From positions 1-10,216 of the forward strand of contig DAISGD010000083.1 of assembly GCA_036823295.1 (NCBI GenBank): a stretch of DNA of 10,216 nucleotides, given 5' to 3'. Under the pieces are notes generated by a model that was not told the DNA's origin, ran no database searches, and saw nothing but the letters and a program-made list of their open reading frames with translations. The DNA comes from UBA4742 sp002403895. GTDB lineage: Bacteria; Actinomycetota; Acidimicrobiia; Acidimicrobiales; Acidimicrobilacustridaceae. The position numbers were made by a program, and so were the translations under genes. Within the stretch, counting starts at the first letter, position 1, and each line of letters opens with the position of its first letter. Below are positions 4,741 through 10,216 of the stretch, in pieces.

Positions 4741-7431
4741 GTGACTCGGTTGCAGGGGACGCCAGCGACGCTGGCCGCGGAGATCGACCGCTGTGCGGAC
4801 CCAGCCCGCGTGGCAACCGTGATTCACCGGATGACCGACGACGACCCTGCCGTCGCCAATCGGCTTGCTGAAGACCCCACCCTCAGGGCTTCACTCATCG
4901 CCGTGGTGGCCGCCAGCCGATCGCTGACCCGCTTGCTGACGACGCGTCCGGAGGCCCTCGACGTGCTGGCCGAGCCAGCAATACGCCGTCCCGTCGAGGA
5001 CGCCACGGCGGACGATCTGGTCGACTGGAAGCAATTGGAGTTCCTGCGCATCGCTGCTCGGGATCTCATCGGTGAGGACGACCTGCCCGAGGTGGGCAGG
5101 CTTCTCAGCCATCTGGCACGCGACGTCTTGGCCTCGTCCTGCCTGCTGGCCGGCACCCACGGTCTCAGCGTCATCGGCATGGGCAAGCTCGGGGGCGACG
5201 AACTCAACTACTCGAGCGACATCGACCTCATGTTCGTGGGAGATGGCCCGGCCGACGCCCTCGAACAGCACGCCCGGGCCGTCATGGACATCGCCCGGCG
5301 TTGCTTCCGAGTGGACGCCAACCTTCGGCCCGAAGGTCGCGACGGCCGCTTGGTGCGGAGCCTGGACGGCTACGAGGCGTACTGGAGCCGGTGGGCCGAG
5401 CCGTGGGAGTTCCAAGCCCTACTCAAGGCACAGCCGGTGGCCGGGGACCGGGTGCTGGGGGCTCGCTTCCATGACACCGCCCAGCGCTGGCTGTGGAGCC
5501 ACCCCTTCCGCGCCGAGGACCTCCGCTCTCTGCGGGTCATGAAGCAGCGGGCCGAACAGGAACTGGCCCGCCGCGGCTCGGCCGATCGTGAGCTCAAGCG
5601 GGGACCGGGTGGCATCCGCGACATCGAGTTCACGGTGCAACTCCTGCAGTTGGTTCACGGCCACACCGATGCCGGCCTGCGGTCACCGACGACGTTGGTA
5701 GCCCTCGAAGAACTGGCCGGTGCCGGCTACGTCGACCCCGACGACGCCGCCCAGATGGCCGACGCCTATCGCCTGTTGCGCACGGTCGAGCACCGGCTCC
5801 AGCTGGCCGACGAGCATCAGGTCCACACCCTGCCGACGCGGGCCACCGATCTCGACCAGCTCGCTCGGGTCATGAGCTATCGCGACACGCCGAAGGCCAC
5901 CGCGGCCGAACACCTGGAACGGGATCTGCGCCGCTGCCAGCTCGCGGTCCGGTCCATCCACGAACGCGTCTACTTCCGACCGCTCCTGGAGGCGTTCGCC
6001 TCAGCAGAGGGAATGCTGAGCCCCGAGGCGGCCGTCGAGCGGCTGCGCGCCTTCGGCTTCACCGACGCCAAACGCACCCAGGCGGCTGTGCGGGAACTGA
6101 CCCGGGGGCTCAACCGGACCAGCCACCTGATGCAGCAGATCCTCCCACTCCTACTGGACTGGCTCTCGACGGCACCTGATCCCGACCTGGGCCTGCTGCA
6201 GTTGCGGAACCTCTTTGCGGCAGCCGAGCGTCGACCGATCCTCGTCGAGGCCTTCCGCGAGTCCCCCGACGCCGCCCGCCGCCTTTGCCAGATCCTCGGG
6301 ACCAGCCGACTGCTGGGCGACACCCTGGCCCGAAACCCCGATCTGGTGGCTCGCCTGCCCTACGCCGAGCGGCTGCAGACCCGTCCCCGAGCCGAGCTGA
6401 TCACCGCCGCCGCGCAGGTCATCGCCTGGCGAGCGGACCAGTCCGATCGACAGGAGGCGCTCCACCGCTGGTTCGATCGCCATCTGCTTGGCATCGCCGC
6501 TCGGGACGTGTTCGGTTTCGCGGACGTGCGGGAGGTCGGTCGCGATCTCACCCGGCTGTCCGAGGCCACGCTCGATGCCGCCCTGCACGTTCTCGACCCC
6601 CAGCTCGCCTTCGCCGTAGTGGCATTGGGCCGCTTCGGTGGGGGTGAGCTGAGCTACGCCAGCGACCTGGACGTGATCTTCGTCTTCGATGGCTCGGGAG
6701 CCGGCGCTTTCACGGAGGCCAACCGCGTGGCCACCGGCCTGCAGCGCTTCGTGGGGGGAGCGACCCCGGCCGAGCGCATCTGCCTCGTCGACGCCGACCT
6801 CCGACCCGAGGGTCGTCAGGGCGCCCTGGCCCGCAGCCTCGAGGGCTTCCGTTCGTACTGGGAGCACTACGCGGAGATGTGGGAACGCCAGGCCATGACC
6901 CGGGCGCGCGCCGTCGCCGGTGACCTGGCCCTGGGTGAGCGACTCCTGGACGAGCTCTCGCGCCGGATCTGGCAGGGCGGGCTGAGCGCGGACGAAACCC
7001 GCTCCATCCGCCGCATGAAGGCCCGCGTCGAGACAGAGCGGATCCCGACCGGCGAGGATCCGGCGTTCCATCTCAAGTTGGGCCGAGGCTCGCTCTCCGA
7101 CGTCGAGTTCACGGTGCAGCTCCTGCAGTTGCGCTACGGGATCCAGGCACCGGGCACCATCGCGGCATTGGACGCGCTCGTCGCCGCCGGGCGCCTCGAC
7201 GCGAGCGACGCCGGCATCCTGGCCGAGTCCTACGAATACTGCGAGCAGACCCGGAACCGGTGGTTCCTGGTCAACAGTGGTCCGGGCGATTCACTCCCAA
7301 CCGATCCCGACGAGCTGTTGTGGCTTGCTCGGTCCCTGGACATGAACAGCGGGGAGCTGCGCGAGCAGTACAAGCGGGTCACCCGCCGGGCTCGCCGGGT
7401 GGTCGAGCGTTTGTTCTACGGCCAGGAGTGA
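4741..7431 (+). CDS. glnE: Bifunctional glutamine synthetase adenylyltransferase / deadenylylase
   Basis: This 896-aa enzyme attaches AMP to, and removes it from, glutamine synthetase, switching it off or on with nitrogen supply under PII control. The two homologous nucleotidyltransferase halves are both intact. The N-terminal (deadenylylating) half has GMGKLGGDELNYSSDIDLMF with D160/D162, VDANLRPEGR at 191-200 and GIRDIEF at 291-297. The C-terminal (adenylylating) half has GRFGGGELSYASDLDVIF with D642/D644, VDADLRPEGR at 683-692 and SLSDVEF at 784-790. All-helical segments follow each half. The frame is open upstream into the nadE antisense, but family homology begins after 4741, and GTG 4741 is the only sensible start. 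The protein is about 50-100 aa shorter than E. coli or mycobacterial GlnE, mostly at the N-terminus. No glnA lies in the window. It is divergent from nadE. Confidence 0.96.
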   Translation: MTRLQGTPATLAAEIDRCADPARVATVIHRMTDDDPAVANRLAEDPTLRASLIAVVAASRSLTRLLTTRPEALDVLAEPAIRRPVEDATADDLVDWKQLEFLRIAARDLIGEDDLPEVGRLLSHLARDVLASSCLLAGTHGLSVIGMGKLGGDELNYSSDIDLMFVGDGPADALEQHARAVMDIARRCFRVDANLRPEGRDGRLVRSLDGYEAYWSRWAEPWEFQALLKAQPVAGDRVLGARFHDTAQRWLWSHPFRAEDLRSLRVMKQRAEQELARRGSADRELKRGPGGIRDIEFTVQLLQLVHGHTDAGLRSPTTLVALEELAGAGYVDPDDAAQMADAYRLLRTVEHRLQLADEHQVHTLPTRATDLDQLARVMSYRDTPKATAAEHLERDLRRCQLAVRSIHERVYFRPLLEAFASAEGMLSPEAAVERLRAFGFTDAKRTQAAVRELTRGLNRTSHLMQQILPLLLDWLSTAPDPDLGLLQLRNLFAAAERRPILVEAFRESPDAARRLCQILGTSRLLGDTLARNPDLVARLPYAERLQTRPRAELITAAAQVIAWRADQSDRQEALHRWFDRHLLGIAARDVFGFADVREVGRDLTRLSEATLDAALHVLDPQLAFAVVALGRFGGGELSYASDLDVIFVFDGSGAGAFTEANRVATGLQRFVGGATPAERICLVDADLRPEGRQGALARSLEGFRSYWEHYAEMWERQAMTRARAVAGDLALGERLLDELSRRIWQGGLSADETRSIRRMKARVETERIPTGEDPAFHLKLGRGSLSDVEFTVQLLQLRYGIQAPGTIAALDALVAAGRLDASDAGILAESYEYCEQTRNRWFLVNSGPGDSLPTDPDELLWLARSLDMNSGELREQYKRVTRRARRVVERLFYGQE

Positions 7432-7459
7432 ACCCGTCGAAAGAGATCGGCCTGGCGCC

Positions 7460-8086
7460 TCAGTCCGCCGGCTGAGCGGGGGCGGCATCCGGACCAGGAC
7501 CCTTGCCCTCGAAGCCCTGGTGGTTGACCAGGTCCTTGATGTGGTCGGGCAGCTTCTGTTTCATTTCGTCGGCCTTGGCCTGGTCGAGCTTGCCGTTCTT
7601 GACCGCGTCATCGATCTTGGCGTTGGCCGCGGTGACCAGGCTGTCGATGATCGTCTGGGGATCGACGCCCTTGGCCTTCGCCACATCCGCCAGCGACTTG
7701 CCCGACCGCAACTCGGTGAGCAGGTCCTGGGGGTCCATGCCCAGCTGCTGGGCCACCGCGGTGAACTGCTCCTTCACCGCGCCACCCCGGCCGAACCCGC
7801 CGCGGGGCCCGGGGCCATGTTCCTGGTGTTTGGCGTCGACCCCGTTCTGCACGGCATCGGCCTGGGCCTGGGTGATGGTGCCCTTGCTGACGAGGTCGTC
7901 CAGCACCTCGCCCAGGGGACCCTGGTGGTCGCCCGGCGGGGGCGCGGTAGTCGATGACGGGTCGGTCGTCTGGGTTGCGCTTCCCACCGTGGCGGTGGCC
8001 ACGCCCAGGGGGTTCAGGGCGGCCACGCCGAGCGAACCGGCGGCCAGTCCGGCCACCACCAGGGATCCAGCGAGAACCTTGTGCAT
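7460..8086 (-). CDS. Small secreted helical-repeat protein of unknown function
   Basis: The product is a 208-aa exported protein. ATG 8086 is chosen because AAGGAG lies 6 nt upstream and a signal peptide follows directly: H2-K3, a hydrophobic stretch to about 24, and an A30-T31-A32 cleavage site. Earlier in-frame starts would bury this signal. After a Ser/Thr/Pro linker (40-52) come two similar helical modules. One contains GTITQAQADAVQ (69-80) and the other GKLDQAKADEMK (165-176). Between them lies SLADVAKAKGVDPQTIIDSL (131-150), a segment typical of many uncharacterised actinobacterial secreted proteins. A His/Gly/Arg-rich loop (90-102) and a Gly/Pro/Ala-rich tail flank the modules. The protein has no cysteines. 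It is convergent with glnE (28-bp gap) and divergent from the response regulator. I cannot assign a function. Confidence 0.85.
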   Translation of the reverse strand: MHKVLAGSLVVAGLAAGSLGVAALNPLGVATATVGSATQTTDPSSTTAPPPGDHQGPLGEVLDDLVSKGTITQAQADAVQNGVDAKHQEHGPGPRGGFGRGGAVKEQFTAVAQQLGMDPQDLLTELRSGKSLADVAKAKGVDPQTIIDSLVTAANAKIDDAVKNGKLDQAKADEMKQKLPDHIKDLVNHQGFEGKGPGPDAAPAQPAD

Positions 8087-8092
8087 GCCAAG

Positions 8093-8098
8093 CTCCTT
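8093..8098 (-). promoter_or_regulatory. Ribosome binding site AAGGAG of the secreted-protein gene
   Basis: AAGGAG followed by a 6-nt spacer (CTTGGC) precedes ATG 8086. It fixes the start immediately before the signal peptide. Confidence 0.8.
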
Positions 8099-8140
8099 GA
8101 GCGACGAGGCAGAGGGCGCCACCGTCACGATGCGCCGGAG

Positions 8141-8169
8141 ATGTTAGGAAATCATGAGCGCTCCGCGAA
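8141..8169 (-). promoter_or_regulatory. Candidate promoter of the secreted-protein gene
   Basis: On the minus strand TTCGCG (8169-8164) and TAACAT (8146-8141) are separated by 17 bp, giving 3/6 and 4/6 matches to sigma-A-type consensus. The implied 5' leader is about 48 nt. The perfect palindrome GAGCGCTC (8156-8163) lies between the two boxes and could be an operator. The evidence is motif matching only. Confidence 0.3.
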
Positions 8170-8216
8170 CGGGACAAAGGATGCCACCTCCGCGGCAGTG
8201 ATGGTCGTCGCGGAGG
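8161..8216. repeat. Three CTCCGCG motifs, two forming an inverted repeat, in the divergent promoter region
   Basis: CTCCGCG occurs at 8161-8167 and 8188-8194 and, inverted, at 8209-8215. The last two extend to a perfect 8-bp inverted repeat, CCTCCGCG (8187-8194) / CGCGGAGG (8209-8216), with 14 bp between the arms and extra pairing inside. It ends 34 bp before the response-regulator ATG. This could be an operator for an OmpR-type regulator or its own autoregulatory site, or a hairpin in the leader. No function is demonstrated. Confidence 0.4.
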
Positions 8217-8250
8217 CCGTGCATGACCCGGCAGCTGCGATGATGGAGCG

Positions 8251-8970
8251 ATGTCTGAAGCGACCGTCCTCATCGTCGATGACGACCCTTCCCTCGTCGG
8301 CGTGTTGGTGGTCGCATTCGAGACCCGGGGGCATGCCGTGCTGGTGGCCACGAGCGGAGCGGCTGCCCTGGGCCATCCGAGCCTGGCCGACGTCGACATC
8401 GTGATCCTCGACCTCGGCCTGCCCGACATGGACGGCCAGGACGTCTGTCGCCACCTCGGGCGGCTCACCCGAGCCTCGATCATCGTGGTCAGCACCGACG
8501 GGGCGGAGGATCGCAAGATCGATACCCTCGACGCCGGGGCCGACGACTATCTCACCAAGCCGTTCTCCGTACCCGAGTTGCTGGCCCGGGTTCGGGTGGC
8601 CCTCCGCCATCGCCGAGCCCTGGGCGCGGTCGTGGACGACGGGTTGCTGCAGGTGGGTCTGCTTCGGATCGATCTCGGCAGCCACGAGGCGATGTTGGTC
8701 GACGAACCGATCGAGCTCACTCCCAAGGAGTTCGCCCTGTTGACCCTGCTGGCCCGCAATGCCGGGCGGGTGCTCACGCACCGGATGATCCTCGATCAGG
8801 TGTGGGGCCCCGATCAGGCCCTCGACACCCTGCGGACCCACGTCAGCCAACTCCGGCGGAAGCTGGGCGACGGGGAGTTGACCCCGAAGCTGATCACCGC
8901 GCCGGGTGTGGGGTACCGCTTGTTGGCCGAACCCACCGGAGCGACCCCCGGCCAGGGGACCAGCTCCTAG
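8251..8970 (+). CDS. OmpR/PhoB-family response regulator (KdpE-like), no kinase adjacent
   Basis: This 239-aa DNA-binding regulator should be switched on by phosphorylation from a sensor kinase. The receiver domain (about 4-118) has the acidic pocket D10-D12, phospho-acceptor D54 (VILDLGLPDMDG), the conserved hydroxyl residue S81 and K103 in DYLTKPF. The C-terminal winged helix (about 130-225) has LTPKEFALLTLLARNAGRVL and ends in the family's usual APGVGYRL. The wording of both domains is closest to KdpE-type regulators, but no kdp genes are present, so I leave the symbol blank. No histidine kinase gene lies on either side. ATG 8251 has only GGAG 2-3 nt upstream, which is too close for normal use. 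A GATGAT hexamer 6 nt before the ATG would allow a leaderless start. Its stop overlaps that of the convergent GlnD-like gene. Confidence 0.93.
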   Translation: MSEATVLIVDDDPSLVGVLVVAFETRGHAVLVATSGAAALGHPSLADVDIVILDLGLPDMDGQDVCRHLGRLTRASIIVVSTDGAEDRKIDTLDAGADDYLTKPFSVPELLARVRVALRHRRALGAVVDDGLLQVGLLRIDLGSHEAMLVDEPIELTPKEFALLTLLARNAGRVLTHRMILDQVWGPDQALDTLRTHVSQLRRKLGDGELTPKLITAPGVGYRLLAEPTGATPGQGTSS

Positions 8971-10216
8971 CCTGCCCCGCTCGTTTTCGAGGTCGACCCC
9001 GCCTTACGGAACGGCGACCACCGCGGGCGACGCGACGAGCTCGTACTACCACCGCGGATCGTCTCCTCCACCAGTGTCTGCGTCCGGAGATCGAGCTTGC
9101 TCCCGTGGGTGTCGGTGACGTCGAACGTGTTCGTCGCCCGGCCGTCGGCAGACACCACGTGCGCGGCGTGCACCTCCACCCGGCAGCCGGCAAAGGCGGT
9201 GGTGATGTCGGCCAGCAGGCCAGGGACGTCGCTGTGCTCCACCCGGCAGATGGTGTGCCACGGCGACAGCTGGTCGTCCCAATCGACGCTTGCCGTCGGG
9301 CGGGGATGGCTGCTCGGCGCGGAGCCCAACTGCCGACGCATCCGCGATGCGAGGCCCACGGCGTCCGTGCCGTCGCCTGATCCGATCCGGAACGACACCA
9401 CCACGATGCCGTCGTCCCAGGTCCCCGAATCAGCCAGCTCGACATCGAACCCCACGTCATGCAAGACGATGGCGAGATTGGCCAGCAACCCCGTCTGGTC
9501 GGGAGCCGCCACATCCACCCGTCGGTGCTCACCCTCGGCGTCGGTCGCGATGGCGACGACCGGTCCCCGACCATCGCCGAGCTGGTGGCAGAGGGCCGCC
9601 TGCGCGGCCAGCACCTCCGGGGGTTGGCTCAACACCAGCGAACGCGGAGCACTGCGGATACGAGCCTCGACGTCGCCGGTGGCGCCAACCGCACGGACGG
9701 CGGCGCCACGCCGGGCCTCCATGAGATTGGCCTCTTGGCGGCCGGCGAGCTGCGGATGATCGAACACTCGCCTGAGCCGGTCGTCGAGGGCCCACAGGCG
9801 GGGGTGAAACCCGAGGTCACCAGGGGTCGAGGCCAAGGCCAGGGCGAGCAGCCCACGTGCCTGTGAGGCCCGACCGATGTGCTGGGCGAGCTGCAGGTCG
9901 CGGACCTCGCCGAATGCGTCGAGGCTGCGCGCCGTGGCGATGAAGACCGGGATGTCGCGCAGCAGGCCGGCCACCACCTCCTGGACCTGTGCTCCCAGGT
10001 CCAAGTGCTCGACCGTACGCCGGGCGACGATCACGCTGCGAGTCGGGTTCCCTCCCGTGGCGTCGCTGATCAAGGCGGCCAGCAAGAGCCAGCTGCGATC
10101 CTCGATGCCGAGATCCTCTCGAGCGAGCACATCTCGCAACTCCGCCAAGGTGGACCAGTCGAGGCCCGACAATGGATCGAAGCCGTAGGAATCCGCCTCG
10201 CGCTCGGCCACCGCCT
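8967..10216 (-). CDS. glnD: GlnD-like PII nucleotidyltransferase, C-terminal part with degenerate HD region (start beyond window)
   Basis: The frame is open to the right edge, so the N-terminal nucleotidyltransferase domain should lie outside. Numbers below count from the GTG at 10211. GlnD proteins modify and unmodify the nitrogen sensor PII. Two ACT domains are clear: about 230-295 (VDVAAPDQTGLLANLAIVL) and about 318-388 (CRVEHSDVPGLLADITTAF, NTFDVTDTHGSKLD). Before them, RSAPRSLVLSQPPEVLAAQA (186-205) resembles the GlnD linker between the HD and ACT parts. Residues 41-130 align with the GlnD HD domain, but the hallmark LLHDIGKG reads LISDATGG (47-54), and the later His ligands are absent (LRD at 84-86). 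The de-modifying activity is therefore probably lost. The tail (389-414) is Ser/Arg/Lys-rich and likely disordered. If a complete nucleotidyltransferase domain is missing upstream, this could instead be a stand-alone ACT regulator. Confidence 0.8.
   Translation of the reverse strand, partial: AVAEREADSYGFDPLSGLDWSTLAELRDVLAREDLGIEDRSWLLLAALISDATGGNPTRSVIVARRTVEHLDLGAQVQEVVAGLLRDIPVFIATARSLDAFGEVRDLQLAQHIGRASQARGLLALALASTPGDLGFHPRLWALDDRLRRVFDHPQLAGRQEANLMEARRGAAVRAVGATGDVEARIRSAPRSLVLSQPPEVLAAQAALCHQLGDGRGPVVAIATDAEGEHRRVDVAAPDQTGLLANLAIVLHDVGFDVELADSGTWDDGIVVVSFRIGSGDGTDAVGLASRMRRQLGSAPSSHPRPTASVDWDDQLSPWHTICRVEHSDVPGLLADITTAFAGCRVEVHAAHVVSADGRATNTFDVTDTHGSKLDLRTQTLVEETIRGGSTSSSRRPRWSPFRKAGSTSKTSGAG

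Noticed and set aside
6151..7071. 306-codon open frame on the minus strand inside glnE
   Set aside because: It is antisense to strongly conserved GlnE motifs and has no domain of its own. High GC makes long antisense frames common.
7456..7478. Hairpin CTCAG-N8-CTGAG between glnE and the secreted-protein gene as a terminator
   Set aside because: The stem is only 5 bp plus two pairs after a bulge, overlaps the stop codon of the secreted-protein gene and has no T-tract.
8087..8128. Longer start (14 extra codons) for the secreted protein
   Set aside because: It would put polar residues before the signal peptide and translate through the AAGGAG site.
8980..8991. CTCG-TTTT-CGAG hairpin just after the response-regulator stop
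   Set aside because: The 4-bp stem is too weak, and the site lies within the convergent gene's coding tail.
1..10216. CRISPR arrays, tRNA/rRNA genes, insertion sequences
   Set aside because: I saw no regularly spaced repeats, no cloverleaf or rRNA sequence and no transposase-like protein.

Overview
The window is high-GC DNA, densely coded on both strands. Actinobacterial-type GlnE and GlnD homologues and possible leaderless starts fit an actinomycete. My guess, by overall feel only, is an Acidimicrobiia-like lineage; there is no rRNA or other marker to prove it. I saw no mobile element, CRISPR array, tRNA or rRNA. No gene-free stretch exceeds about 200 bases.

Layout. (a) 1-1786, minus strand: a tightly coupled three-gene operon (4-bp overlap, then a 1-bp gap). 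It starts with a 220-aa protein, followed by a 288-aa ferritin-like (DUF455-type) diiron protein, then an unrecognised protein that runs off the left edge. The first two look like paralogues; the second keeps a full set of diiron ligands and the first has lost several. (b) 1787-1988: a divergent promoter region with an unusual density of short palindromes. (c) 1989-2849, plus: a GNAT acetyltransferase. (d) 2923-4608, minus: glutamine-dependent NAD+ synthetase nadE, convergent with the acetyltransferase. (e) 4609-4740: divergent nadE/glnE promoter region with a perfect hairpin and a TAnnnT hexamer 6-7 nt before each start codon. (f) 4741-7431, plus: glnE, the bifunctional glutamine synthetase adenylyltransferase/deadenylylase. 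(g) 7460-8086, minus: a small secreted helical-repeat protein. (h) 8087-8250: divergent control region with repeated CTCCGCG motifs. (i) 8251-8970, plus: an OmpR/PhoB (KdpE-like) response regulator without a kinase beside it. (j) 8967 to the right edge, minus: the C-terminal part of a GlnD-type PII nucleotidyltransferase. It has two ACT domains and an HD-like region whose metal-binding residues are gone.

The right two thirds centre on glutamine and nitrogen control. NadE takes its ammonia from glutamine, GlnE modifies glutamine synthetase, and GlnD-family proteins modify the PII protein that informs GlnE. The most interesting leads are the intact/degenerate diiron pair with its unknown partner, and the GlnD homologue lacking a recognisable HD active site.
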